From the NCBI GenBank assembly GCA_030407315.1, contig JALQPE010002910.1:1-64000 (forward strand): DNA of 64,000 bases, read 5' to 3'. Made by a program: the position numbers and the translations under genes. The notes below the pieces were generated by a model. The model had not been told where the DNA came from and did not search any database. It saw nothing but the letters and a program-made list of their open reading frames with translations. Positions within the stretch are counted from its first letter, which is position 1; the number at the start of each line of letters is the position of its first letter. Shown piece by piece: positions 9,045-19,034 of the stretch. Source of the DNA: Asparagopsis taxiformis. Lineage: Eukaryota > Rhodophyta > Florideophyceae > Bonnemaisoniales > Bonnemaisoniaceae.

Positions 9045-10331
9045 CTATGCTGAACGTGGTGGGTATCCATCTTCTCTAGTTAAGACGCTCACTTCACCAC
9101 CAGAAAGAATATCACTATTGTGCTCTACAATGCCACTTTGTCTATCGTATGAACAAACTCCTGACTCGCAGTTATGTACGTGCAAAACTTCTCGGACCCC
9201 GTCGTTCATTTCAACGTGAACTATAGTATCATTCCCACCTTTCCGGTACATACCGTCTCCAGTGCATGTCAAGGGAATGCAGACAGCATATGGAGTTTTC
9301 TGCTTCCATTTCTTTGCCTTCTTCTCCTCTCCTTGCCCTACCACAATAAAAAAGGACAATGTGACGAAAAGGACACGTCTGGAACATGTGAATTCCTCCA
9401 TGCTCGTCCTGCTATGGGCGGGTACTACTATACCAGCATCATACCATCCATCTTTGCACACTGCTTGAATGATGCTTCCAGGTTCAGCACGCCCTAACCT
9501 CGATTCGCTCTCAGATCCCTCATGACTAGTGCGCACTCTTTGTGCAGCAGTGAGCCACCATAGTCGTTCACCATGTTGAGACCCGTTTACCTGTCTGGTT
9601 CTGAGAAAAGTTTCAGAAGCTTTACGTATCCTTGCCATCATGACGGTTTCTTCTGCCGGAACATTTTTCGCGTCTTCAACAGATTCCCCTCGCCACCGCG
9701 TGATTGGACAGTGGGTGCTCACCATAGTACTGCTCCTCTCTGATATGAGATGGAATACAGGACTTAAGAAGCATCTTTTTGCTGCCTCTTCTGTCGCATG
9801 TGGACTCTCCGAAATTCCTTTTCCTAGTGCAAAATACACGCGTCTGCAATCGGCAGACGTCCATTGTTTTGTATTGTGACCTACCGCACCCAGCGTGATG
9901 GCTATTCGTGCGAGCCAGTCATCGGCCATGATGAGCTCCATTGATGACAGATGTTCATTCTTATGGTTCGAGTTTCGAACCCCTCTTTTAAGAGGCTGGT
10001 GCATTCTCTCGAATAAAAGCTCTTCCACATGTTTCGCAGCTCCAAAAGCTGGTAATGTATGTACGCAAAATTCTATCAACCGATGCATGTTCGGTTTGTC
10101 CAGATGTTTCATTGCAATAGGATCCTTCTTGCATACCTCATGCAGTTCTTTCATATAGTCTGAAACAAGAGCTAGAATGTGGTCATGACGTCCGCCATTC
10201 TCGGCCTCGAACCTCCTGGTTGACTCAAGTCCATCTATCCACCATGTTGGGATGAATCGAATGCTGGCAACAACCATTTGAAACTTTTTCAGCAAACGAA
10301 GAATACGTTCAAGTTTTTCATACCGTCCCAA
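9045..10331 (-). CDS. CACTA/Plavaka-like DDE transposase, C-terminal part (second frame)
   Basis: A 428-codon frame overlaps the end of the upstream frame (10289-12745) by 43 nt in a different phase. Residues 70-130 hold the most transposase-like stretch: KPNMHRLIEFC, then FGAAKHVEELLFERMHQPLK. This fits the C-terminal acidic residue and the following histidine helix of CACTA/Plavaka-type transposases (K-H ... E...H...K). After it comes a region not recognised, rich in Cys and basic residues, ending at 9045. The switch between frames lies near 10320-10340, where IGNSWDG of the first frame appears to continue as YEKLERILRLLKKF here. One indel, a small intron or ribosomal frameshifting would each explain it. 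The ATG at 10331 is probably not a natural start. Confidence 0.5.
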   Translation of the reverse strand: MGRYEKLERILRLLKKFQMVVASIRFIPTWWIDGLESTRRFEAENGGRHDHILALVSDYMKELHEVCKKDPIAMKHLDKPNMHRLIEFCVHTLPAFGAAKHVEELLFERMHQPLKRGVRNSNHKNEHLSSMELIMADDWLARIAITLGAVGHNTKQWTSADCRRVYFALGKGISESPHATEEAAKRCFLSPVFHLISERSSTMVSTHCPITRWRGESVEDAKNVPAEETVMMARIRKASETFLRTRQVNGSQHGERLWWLTAAQRVRTSHEGSESESRLGRAEPGSIIQAVCKDGWYDAGIVVPAHSRTSMEEFTCSRRVLFVTLSFFIVVGQGEEKKAKKWKQKTPYAVCIPLTCTGDGMYRKGGNDTIVHVEMNDGVREVLHVHNCESGVCSYDRQSGIVEHNSDILSGGEVSVLTREDGYPPRSA

Positions 10332-12745
10332 GAGTTCCCGATGACGATACGAAATGCCGAATAAAATGCTTGGGGAGCTACAACGAGAACAGCGAATATA
10401 TCGCTCATGTTCATCGATAATAGGTAGTTCTGCCCGAATACCTGACTCTGACTACTCAAACAGAACATTCGGAGGGTATTCAGTAGAACTGTTTCCGCAA
10501 CATTTCGAAGTACAGGTGTTGCTGCGGTGATTGTGGCATTCATCACATCTTGAGCCAGTCCGGAGAGCAGATGGTCTGGGGCAACTACAGCAGAGCGATA
10601 TGGATCGAATTGACAAGGAACAACTGGAACTCCTTCTTCGTTTGTAGGAACTCCTCTCCGCACACGATTAAGGGATTCACTCAAATTATGGAGTGCCTTA
10701 TTCTCAATCGGATCTAGGCTTAGTCCAAGAACTTTGAGCTGATCTTGCGATGCGACTTCCCTCACAAGCTTGTTTCGGTGCATTCCTCGGGCATGCGTAC
10801 TCATCTGACTGTTTAGCAATGCTGTGTATGCATTTCGTGAACCTCCACTGCTGCTCATATCTTGCTTTTCGAAAATGCAGCTATGGCATGGTGTATTACT
10901 GGTGTGACCACGGACATCCAGAGTATGCGAAACAGCTGGGTAATCTCCGATAAATCCAACAGGATCCAGGAATATGACCACATCTTCTCCATTTGCATCT
11001 TTCGCTGGAAAACCGTCTGTACTTCCCTTCACAATGTCGGGTACAACTCTCTCAATTACAACATTTGTTGAAACTCCCGGGGGAACGAATCCAAGAACGC
11101 GGACTGCGTGGAAGCTTTCTCTCTTGCTTGGCTGTATGCCTAATGGAAGCATATAGCAGCCACCAAAACTTCCTTTCCGGCTTGTGAACGGCTGGAAGTC
11201 ATCAGCATATAGCAGAAATCGGTATACGATATATTTCCTGCCATCTGAAAGATTCCCCTCACTGCAGGCATCCATACGTTTAGAGCCGGGGTGCCATCTA
11301 GACCTCTTGTCTGGAGCTCCTATGAGCTGGACGTCTTTCACCCGAATTTGTTCGCGATGTAGCTGCCCAGTTGCTCCCCTTGTGGAGCAAATGAGAAAAG
11401 TCGCATGTTCAGAGCGTCCCTTTTTCAGATGTCTGTTCACGAGTAGTAACTCTTCAAATGTGCTCCCATCAGACTTACTTTTTGGCCGAAACAGAGTGAT
11501 AGCGTCACCTGCCCGAATATCATTGTTGCAATGTTCTCCGTCGAGCGTTGTGGTGGAGACGACACGCCTCGCATTTCTTTTCTCAGTTTCTTCCATTGCA
11601 TCGATTTGCGGGTCTATCACATCTTCCATATTTGATTCTTGTTGTTCTTCTCCGGTTGCAAGATAACTTGCAATGATGATAGCTTCAATTCTCCAGTCAC
11701 TCCTTGCTGTAAAACTTCTTCTGCTCCTAGAATTCTTTCCAGTTTCGATGTTCTTTCCCTGTTTCGTTCTGGCTCCTCCCAGCTTAGCCACCAGGGCCTC
11801 TTGATTTGTCGTCGGCATACATATGATCCTCAACTCGTCTCCATGTCGGGCGTATACCTTTCTGTGCATCTTGTGACCGTCATGATCTGATGCACTTACC
11901 GAAATGCGATGGAATGGGTCATTCAGAACAGCTGAACGGCATTTGACAATGAAAGAGTTTTCAATACTTTCTGAAGCAATTTGATATGCTTCATCTTCTC
12001 TTTCATCACTACTATCCCTTTTACTAGACTTTATGCAGTCCAGAATGGGTCCGGTCTGTATATCCCTTTCCGCCCATGTGCTCGGTAGCACGACTCGTAC
12101 CGATGTAGTACAATGAGCTCTACGGCTACTAGACAGTCCTGGAGACATCTTTCCAAGCCTAGAGCCGCTTTTTGTTACATCTATTTCACACGTTGTATCC
12201 ATGCTTTGTGGGAAACATGTTTTCAGAATGAACGGTAAAATGACTTTCCTCATGTACGAGTCGCTAGGTGCTTGATCCGAAATGTCCCGCTTGAAATTAG
12301 ACATCTCACGCATACCTTCATAGTCCTTGCGTTTCATCCGTAGCGTTCCACTAAGCAATATTATTGCAGAGAATACTGGCCAGGTCAGCAGTTTATCCAC
12401 AAGTCTGCGGTCATCTTCCGCTGCCTCTTCTCCGTCGTGGTCATCACAGCTCTCGGCCGAGCTTTCCTCAGAGCCTATAGTTTCTTCTTCTCTCGTAACT
12501 TTTCCAGCCTCAAAAAATGCAATGTGCTCTTCTCCATTGCCACTAGAAATATTCTCGTCTTCAGCAGATGCTTTTCCGACGTTTTCGTCCGGTATATCGG
12601 CGTGAACCTCGAATGTTTCGTTCGAAACTAGCGGGGTTTCCCCATTTTCGTGCCTTGTCCCACTTTCGTATGGGATTGGCAATGATTCAAACCTTCTCCG
12701 GGTTCTTCGAGGTGTACCTTTCTTCCGAACAGCTGTTCGTTTCAT
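10289..12745 (-). CDS. CACTA/Plavaka-like DDE transposase, N-terminal and catalytic part
   Basis: This frame has 818 codons. The start is a basic peptide (MKRTAVRKKGTPRRTRRR) suited to nuclear entry, followed by an acidic linker (residues 45-115). The transposase-like core is at about 505-625: FLLYADDFQPF (first catalytic Asp region, D515/D516), YMLPLGIQPSKRESFHAVRVLG, a divergent strand-helix segment with FIGDYPAVSHTLD, then the zinc-binding HTSNTPCHSCIF. This order (D...P...S, Y-L-P-R, D-x-P, C-x2-C) is typical of Plavaka/KDZ/CACTA-related transposases of fungi and other eukaryotes. About 680-760 is LHNLSESLNRVRRG and a Pro-His segment (VAPDHLLSGL) that fits the family's insertion before the last acidic residue. 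The protein continues in another frame at 9045-10331. No terminal inverted repeats were identified with confidence. Confidence 0.55.
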   Translation of the reverse strand: MKRTAVRKKGTPRRTRRRFESLPIPYESGTRHENGETPLVSNETFEVHADIPDENVGKASAEDENISSGNGEEHIAFFEAGKVTREEETIGSEESSAESCDDHDGEEAAEDDRRLVDKLLTWPVFSAIILLSGTLRMKRKDYEGMREMSNFKRDISDQAPSDSYMRKVILPFILKTCFPQSMDTTCEIDVTKSGSRLGKMSPGLSSSRRAHCTTSVRVVLPSTWAERDIQTGPILDCIKSSKRDSSDEREDEAYQIASESIENSFIVKCRSAVLNDPFHRISVSASDHDGHKMHRKVYARHGDELRIICMPTTNQEALVAKLGGARTKQGKNIETGKNSRSRRSFTARSDWRIEAIIIASYLATGEEQQESNMEDVIDPQIDAMEETEKRNARRVVSTTTLDGEHCNNDIRAGDAITLFRPKSKSDGSTFEELLLVNRHLKKGRSEHATFLICSTRGATGQLHREQIRVKDVQLIGAPDKRSRWHPGSKRMDACSEGNLSDGRKYIVYRFLLYADDFQPFTSRKGSFGGCYMLPLGIQPSKRESFHAVRVLGFVPPGVSTNVVIERVVPDIVKGSTDGFPAKDANGEDVVIFLDPVGFIGDYPAVSHTLDVRGHTSNTPCHSCIFEKQDMSSSGGSRNAYTALLNSQMSTHARGMHRNKLVREVASQDQLKVLGLSLDPIENKALHNLSESLNRVRRGVPTNEEGVPVVPCQFDPYRSAVVAPDHLLSGLAQDVMNATITAATPVLRNVAETVLLNTLRMFCLSSQSQVFGQNYLLSMNMSDIFAVLVVAPQAFYSAFRIVIGNSWDGMKNLNVFFVC

Positions 12746-13279
12746 CTCTTCTCTTTGGATTCGAGAGAACTTTGCACAAATTGTAGATTAATGTCAACTA
12801 GTAGGCAACTAATGAGATGGTATCCGTCTCTTTTTAACCAGGCCACTGTAATAGTTTATAGTACCTATATTTTCTTACCGTTACATCTTATCGAAAACTT
12901 CACACTGAATAGTGTCCTACCTAACTCAAGGAACAGGTGACTTGATTTCCCATGTTGGGTTCTTCAGCGATCTTTAATGCCTCCAACGATTCCTGCTTCC
13001 TTTTCTGAATGAAATACACGAATCATTTACAATTTAGCTTCAGTACATGGTATAATAGGCCTCAATAGTAATCTTGTTATGGTAATAAACTATATATAGA
13101 TGAGAACACGGTTGCAATTCTCTTTCGGATTGTCTACTACTCTAATTTACAGCATTTATTCGATGTTTCTCCTTCAGTATGCAGCTAAACATCAATACCA
13201 AGACTTTTAGGTTGGTTTGACATTGCGTAGGGGCATGATTTCTATTTCTGCTAATTTATCACGTCCAGAAAATTTGACA

Positions 13280-13332
13280 GATCATCCGCTGCCAAATCAT
13301 CTGCCACATCATCGTCTGCCAAATCATCTGCC
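13280..13332 (+). repeat. Short tandem repeat, ATCATCTGCCAA type
   Basis: Four imperfect 12-15-bp units (ATCATCCGCTGCCAA, ATCATCTGCCAC, ATCATCGTCTGCCAA, ATCATCTGCC) run in a row. No coding frame is supported here. Confidence 0.7.
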
Positions 13333-13582
13333 TTCCAGTTACGACGAGGTCATTATGAGTGGATGAGCTGTCTATTTAAGGCTGTTGATGCGCGACGTAT
13401 AGGACCATTTCATCATCCGGTTATCATGAAGATGACAGGTAAGGCTGGTACGTTGTCGAGTAGGTATCTTTCCCCTCTCTCATTTCTTTCCACATGCTTT
13501 CCATGAAAGATAGTGCACTAACCATAAATATCGTTCTTCGCTGATCCTATTCTAGTCTATTGATTGCAAATGATTCTGGCAT

Positions 13583-13652
13583 AGGTATTGGTTATAGGTT
13601 GGAATGACGAAAGCTTGCAAGCTTTCGTCATTCCAACCTACAACCAATACCT
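13583..13652. repeat. 70-bp near-perfect palindrome
   Basis: Two 35-bp arms meet with no spacer at AAGCTTG/CAAGCTT. The left arm, AGGTATTGGTTATAGGTTGG and onward, equals the reverse complement of the right arm except for one base (TTATAGG against TTGTAGG). With one further mismatch the symmetry extends a few bases on both sides. It would form a strong cruciform or hairpin. Confidence 0.92.
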
Positions 13653-14149
13653 TTGCACGCAAAAATAGTTCAATGATGGTAAGTTTGTTCATTCCATTCA
13701 TACTCATGTTCTTCTCATCCTTTACAATACTTTTCTATATCCGATTGCTAACCTGTTGCAAATCATCTGTAATGGTGTTTATTTCCCTCCTGTCTGAACA
13801 TCACATGTAGTTTTGAAACAGCGAGGAACTCGATTTGCTTGCACAATAGTCCTGGTTGTAGAGATAGTAAGATTTTAGATACGATAGTTCGATTTAATGA
13901 GTAGTCTAGTCTAATGATAGAACTGAAACATTCCTTCAGGCATCGTTGTCCTTGCTACATAAAAATTCTGACATCCTTTTAGATCACACTTGGTTATCCC
14001 TACACACTTCTATGAAGACCACCGAGAGAGATACTCCATTCTGCCCGACATTTCGTAGCCAGATGCCTGAACATGCGGCTGGAATGGCATTTCCACCTCA
14101 TTCTATCGTCCTGAACATCAATTGTAGGCACTAGAAAGTATTACCCTAG

Positions 14150-15340
14150 GCATCATATTCTACTACTTTCCCGTTCTGTCCGAGTCAGTACCGCCAGGCA
14201 CTACAATTTACTGGTTCAGTATAGACTTCCCGGCAGTAAATTGTACTGTCTCAAGCACTAGTTCCAGGTAGTGAAATGTACTGCCACAGGTAGCACTTCC
14301 AGGTAGTACACTGCACTGCCACAGGCAGTAACTGGTACTGTCCTATGCCCCTGTCGAGTACAACACTATCAGACAGTACTTTACGCTGATCTGGACAGCT
14401 CTATAATACATCAAAATCTACTACTTTTTGTAGTGCTGTGGGGCAGCAATTCACATATCCTGGAGCAGTACAGCGTGGCAGTGATTTACACATACGCAAG
14501 TAGTAGAGCACGGCAGCACTTTCCACCACGGCAAGTAGCACGGTACGGTAGCACTTTTCGTATCATAAAGCAGTACTATCAGGCAGCTTTTCCCAGAGAC
14601 TATCAGCACCTCATTTCATTGCTTTCACACATTTCGTCAGACATCATAATTTACTGTCCCCACTCGCTTCCACAGGCAGTAGAATACACAGCCTCGAAGC
14701 ATGTCTGCTGTCATCATATTCCACTGCATTACTCTACTGCCAGAACATAGACTTGTCACTACCTGTAAGTACAAAAAAAAGCAGCACCACACAGCAGCAG
14801 AAATTACTGCTTTGTCCAATAATAGAATACAGTACATTTCTCTGCCTCTGCCATGACCTGCAGGCAGTATCATACAGTACATCGGGGCACTACCTAAATA
14901 TAGCAAAATGTGCTGCCGTCATTCGGGCCCGCAGCCAGCACAGAACGCTGCCGGAAACACTAGCTTCTACTGCCACACGGTGCATCCCACGCCACCAAAT
15001 AGTACTGCCGTGGGCCATATTCCTGGACAGCATATTTTACTCCCTCCCCGTGCTGCCCAAGTCAGCACAATATACTACTTTATTTTACAGGCCAATGTAG
15101 CACAAATCACTGCCAGAAAGACAATCTAAATCCAGCAACTATCACTGCCTCCCACCACTGCCTCACCTCATACATCCAGGCAGTACTTTCTACTGCCGTC
15201 GGCAGCACATGGCCACTGCCTCCGGGCAGTGCACTGTACTGCCGGCAAGTAGGGCATTAATTTATATTTTTACAGTACTAAATTTTACTGCCTCAGGCAG
15301 TAAATTTTACTGCCGTACAGTACTGCCCCAGGCCCGATTT
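14150..15340. repeat. TACTGCC/GGCAGTA-rich non-coding region
   Basis: I count about 15 exact copies of the heptamer TACTGCC or its complement in 1.2 kb, with many one-base variants, spaced irregularly and often paired as an inverted couple (for example TTTACTGCC TCA GGCAGTAAA near 15290). The region has no supported gene. It ends abruptly where family 1 chromovirus pol sequence begins at about 15354. It may be a subterminal region of a DNA transposon or a regulatory cluster. Confidence 0.75.
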
Positions 15341-15397
15341 CAGACACAGTAGTGCGTTTCGCTGAAATTCGCGAAGACCGAGATCTTCAAGCGCTCG

Positions 15398-17953
15398 GTG
15401 GACTACCTGGGACATACTATTTCGCCTGGAAAGCTCTCCATACCGACGACGAAGTGCGACGCGCTGCGCGATGCGACGTACCCGACGACGAAGACGCAGC
15501 TGAGAAGTTTCCTAGGAACTTGCAATGTATACCGCCGATTCGTCGAGAAATTCGCGTTCGTCGCGGCGCCGCTTACGCAGTTGCTAAAGAAGGACCAAGG
15601 AGACAACTTACCCGCGCCGACGCCGGAGCAAACGCGCGCGTTCGAATCATTGCGACAAGCGATGTTGTCTCCGCCAATGCTCCGTCTACCGCGCGAGGGA
15701 CACCCGTATGTGCTCGATACAGACGCGTCGCAAGGGCAAATCGGATGCGCGCTACTTCAGCTAGACGCGGACGACGACGTACTACATCCAGTCGGATACT
15801 GGTCGCGCACGCTTAACGACGCGGAGCGCAACTATTCGACGACGGAACGCGAGTGCCTCGCTGTCGTATGGGCAGTTTTGCTATTACGCGCATATTTAGA
15901 AGGACGAAAGTTCACGGTTCGCACCGACCATAATTCGTTGCGTTGGATCCTGAACATGACGTCCGCAGAAGGACGACTCGCGCGCTGGAGATTGCGACTC
16001 GCCGAGTTCGAATTCGACGTCGAATACAAGAAGGGAAAACGCCACGTTATCGCCGACGCGCTCTCGCGAATGGCCACGCGAAGCTGCGACGAGACGGTAA
16101 TACCGGACGAGATACCCTGCTTCGACGCCACGAATATCGTTGAGCCGCACGCGGACGCTTATGCGCGAACCGATACCGCGCTACTATGCGACTACGCAGA
16201 ATACTACCCGAGCTTGGACTGCCTACTGGCAACTCGGTCGTGCATCGAACCGCCCGTGTCCACTGACGAGTGGATCCGCGAACAAGCGACGGACGAATTC
16301 TGCCAAAACGCGAAGCGCGACGTCGAAACCGCGCAGCGTTCACGCTTCCACCTATCCCCCGACGGGATACTAATGAGGACCGCTCCGCTCGACGACGCGA
16401 CGCAGATAGTTGTGCCCGAAGCGATAAAAGGACGTATTCTGCGAGCGAACCATTACGCGGTAACTGCAGGGCACCCGGGCGCGCGACGCATGTACGACGC
16501 AATTCGACGCGCGTATTACTGGCCGATGATGAGCGTAGACGTCTACATCACGGTGAGACAATGCGATGCGTGCGCGCGCAACCGCGTTACGCAATATCGC
16601 CATACGAACGCCCTGAAGCTATTCCCCGCTACGCGCCCGCTCGAAGACGTCGCTATCGATATTCTGGGACCGCTGCCCGAGACCCCGCGCCAACGCCGCT
16701 TCGTACTCGTAATCGCCGATCGCTACAGCAAGCTCTGTCGACTCATCGCGCTCGGACGCGTATCCGCGCTCGCCGTCGCAAAAGCGTTTTGCCGAGATTG
16801 GGTCTTCGTTTACGGACCGCCGCGCACGCTACTTTCAGATAACGGACCGCAGTTCCGCTCGAAGCTGTTTCAGGAAACGTGCGCGCTAATGGGAACGCGT
16901 AACATATTCACGACTACCTATCACCCGCAGTCGAACGGGCAGGTCGAGCGTATGAACCGTACCATCGTCGCGACGCTGCGCCATTACGTCGACGAAGAGC
17001 GAAAGAATTGGGACGAGCACCTAGACGCGCTGGCGTACGCATACAACCGCGCGATACACCGCTCGACGAATACGTCGCCGTTCGAACTCACGCTCACGCG
17101 CTACCCCGTATCGCTGGGGACGGAGCAGGTCGACACGATTCGCAGCACGCCGTTCCTCCGCATGGAGTTCCTTGCGAAGCTATCCGACGCGTACGTGCGC
17201 GCCGCGAACGCGCTGAAGAAAGCGCAAGCGAGATACAAACGCGACTTCGATCGCGGCGCACGCACGGTGAACAAGAGCATCAAGGTTGGCGACCAGGTAT
17301 ATCTGGACACTCGCGCGGGAGCGACGACACGAACGCAGCGCGACGACGGAACGCGCCCTTCGAAATTGGACTATCCCGTGTCAGGACCCTTCCCGGTCAC
17401 AAGCTGCCGCGGGCACACTTACGAAATCATAATCGACGGTGTGCCCGAACTCGTCAGCTCCGACCGTATTCGCCTAGCACCGCGCAACGCAACGCGCGCG
17501 CCGGTTACGCCAAGCGGCGAAGAAGGGGTGACTGACGCGGAGGACACAAGCGACGCAGCGCGACGTGACGAACGCGTACTTGATGACGCACGCAAGGTCA
17601 ATCCTGAAGCAGGATATGGAACGCGGGAGTTCATGATTGACAAACTGACGGCTGAAGGTGTCGATGACACCGGAGCGCCCGTATTCCGTGTACGCTGGAA
17701 GGGCTTCTCTCCGCGCGACGACACTTGGGAACCTGAAAGCTCGTTACCTGCACCCATCGTTGCCCGTTTCCGCCGCGACCGCGGACGCTCCGCCTCTGAA
17801 AACACTGCGCGCAACGCCGAGATTGACGCCACGTCACCGCGCAATCGTAGAAAGCAACCGGCACGCGGCGACGCCCCACGTATAACGCCGCCTAGCCGCG
17901 CGAGCGCGCGCATCGCGAGTCGACGGGCGCCTTCGCATGCACCGCGCAATTGA
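15398..17953 (+). CDS. Chromovirus pol, partial (RT end, RNase H, integrase, chromodomain)
   Basis: The homologous frame opens at about 15356 (VSLKFAKTE), and the ATG at 15398 is only the first Met left after truncation. Visible domains are the RT thumb region (YLGHTISPGKL), RNase H (VLDTDASQGQIGCAL, then STTERECLAVVWA and RTDHNSLRW), the integrase zinc finger (H...H...CDAC at YYWPMMSVDVYITVRQCDAC), the integrase core with D-D-E at VAIDILGPLPE, LLSDNGPQFRS and QSNGQVERMN, and a C-terminal chromodomain (VFRVRWKGFSPRDDTWEPES). It is very close to the copy at 58537-62766, with scattered substitutions. Lacking the RT catalytic YLDD region and protease, this copy cannot be autonomous. Confidence 0.93.
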   Translation: MDYLGHTISPGKLSIPTTKCDALRDATYPTTKTQLRSFLGTCNVYRRFVEKFAFVAAPLTQLLKKDQGDNLPAPTPEQTRAFESLRQAMLSPPMLRLPREGHPYVLDTDASQGQIGCALLQLDADDDVLHPVGYWSRTLNDAERNYSTTERECLAVVWAVLLLRAYLEGRKFTVRTDHNSLRWILNMTSAEGRLARWRLRLAEFEFDVEYKKGKRHVIADALSRMATRSCDETVIPDEIPCFDATNIVEPHADAYARTDTALLCDYAEYYPSLDCLLATRSCIEPPVSTDEWIREQATDEFCQNAKRDVETAQRSRFHLSPDGILMRTAPLDDATQIVVPEAIKGRILRANHYAVTAGHPGARRMYDAIRRAYYWPMMSVDVYITVRQCDACARNRVTQYRHTNALKLFPATRPLEDVAIDILGPLPETPRQRRFVLVIADRYSKLCRLIALGRVSALAVAKAFCRDWVFVYGPPRTLLSDNGPQFRSKLFQETCALMGTRNIFTTTYHPQSNGQVERMNRTIVATLRHYVDEERKNWDEHLDALAYAYNRAIHRSTNTSPFELTLTRYPVSLGTEQVDTIRSTPFLRMEFLAKLSDAYVRAANALKKAQARYKRDFDRGARTVNKSIKVGDQVYLDTRAGATTRTQRDDGTRPSKLDYPVSGPFPVTSCRGHTYEIIIDGVPELVSSDRIRLAPRNATRAPVTPSGEEGVTDAEDTSDAARRDERVLDDARKVNPEAGYGTREFMIDKLTAEGVDDTGAPVFRVRWKGFSPRDDTWEPESSLPAPIVARFRRDRGRSASENTARNAEIDATSPRNRRKQPARGDAPRITPPSRASARIASRRAPSHAPRN

Positions 17954-18072
17954 CGCGCGGAACGGGGCTGAACATGCCAGTTCCGCCCAGCGGAACCGAC
18001 GCGTAGATAAACACGCGGGCCAAGCCTCCTATCGCCGCTTGTCGTTTTCGCCGCGCAACCGCGCCACCGTTT

Positions 18073-18500
18073 GCCACGCAATCGCGTTCGTCTTTCGCCG
18101 CGCGACCGCCAAGTGTCACATCGTCGCGCCACCACGCAATCGTCTTCGTCGCACAACCGTCGCCTGTCGTTGCATGCCGCGCAACCGCGCCATCGCTACT
18201 ACGCAGCCGTTGTCGCTACGCCCTCGCCGCATGCCGCCCTCGCTACGCAATCGTTTCCATCGTATGCCGCGCAACCGTTCGACGCAACGCGACCGCGCTT
18301 GATCGACGCCACGCAATCGCGTTCGTCTTTCGCCGCGCGACCGCCAAGCGTCACATCGTCGCGCCACCACGCAATCGTCTTCGTCGCACAACCGTCGCCT
18401 GTCGTTGCATGCCGCGCAACCGCGCCATCGCTTGCCGCGCAATCGCCAAGCGCCACATCGTCGCGCCACCACGCAATCGTTTTCGTCGCGCAACCATCGC
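18073..18500 (+). repeat. Direct repeats in the element's 3' spacer (~235-bp period)
   Basis: A ~125-bp block (CGCCACGCAATCGCGTTCGT at its start) occurs at 18073 and again at 18308. A partial third copy follows from about 18430. Short motifs such as CACGCAATCG and CGCGCAACCG recur throughout, and the second chromovirus copy has similar but more diverged sequence near 62950-63060. Confidence 0.8.
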
Positions 18501-19034
18501 GTTCCACCGTCCGTCTTCCGCGCCTGCACGAACCTGAGCGGCAACCGTAGCCGGGAGTCTACGTGCCGTCCGCTTCCCATCCCCCATGCCGACAACGCCA
18601 GAATCCCCAGGAGTGGGCACGCCCGACAGCGCAATTACGCGCGAAAAAGGGAGGCGCGCACACTGGATTGGTCGTTGCGGGGGAGGGATTGGCCCATACA
18701 GCATGGCCATTTACGGGGCTGGAAGATTATAGGCCGAAAAACGAGCCGAGGCCGGGGCAGGCCAAAAATGGACGGCGCCGATCTGCCCCGACGCCGTGGC
18801 GAGATGCTTCCTGATGGCGCCCCCGGATTGGCTGTTCACATACGCGCGCACGCGACGAACCATACGGGTGGCAGGGAACGACGCAGAATACCGGCAAGCG
18901 AAAGCCTCCGCTGGAAAGAAGGGATGCCACCCACACGCCCGTCCTCTTCGTCCAGGAAGGCCATGGCGAACCCCAACTCCCGGAAGCGGGAACCCACCTA
19001 GACGCTCGCTAAAAACGAGGGCATTAGAGACCCA

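Larger units (their letters stand above)
12746..14150. other. Intergenic, no gene supported
   Basis: This AT-rich region has only short chance frames. It contains the short tandem repeat at 13280 and the 70-bp palindrome at 13583. A TATA-like CTATTTAAGG at 13371 precedes a short ATG frame with a splice-donor-like CAGGTAAG at 13436, but nothing downstream supports a gene. Confidence 0.4.

Noticed and set aside
1..12745. Bacterial or plasmid contamination because of ParB-like genes
   Set aside because: There are no bacterial gene spacing or ribosome sites, the proteins have long disordered tails and nuclear-type basic patches, and the adjacent transposase is of eukaryotic type.
13372..13520. 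Small spliced gene start (TATA-like box, ATG, CAGGTAAG)
   Set aside because: No downstream exon or protein similarity could be found by eye; chance occurrence is likely.
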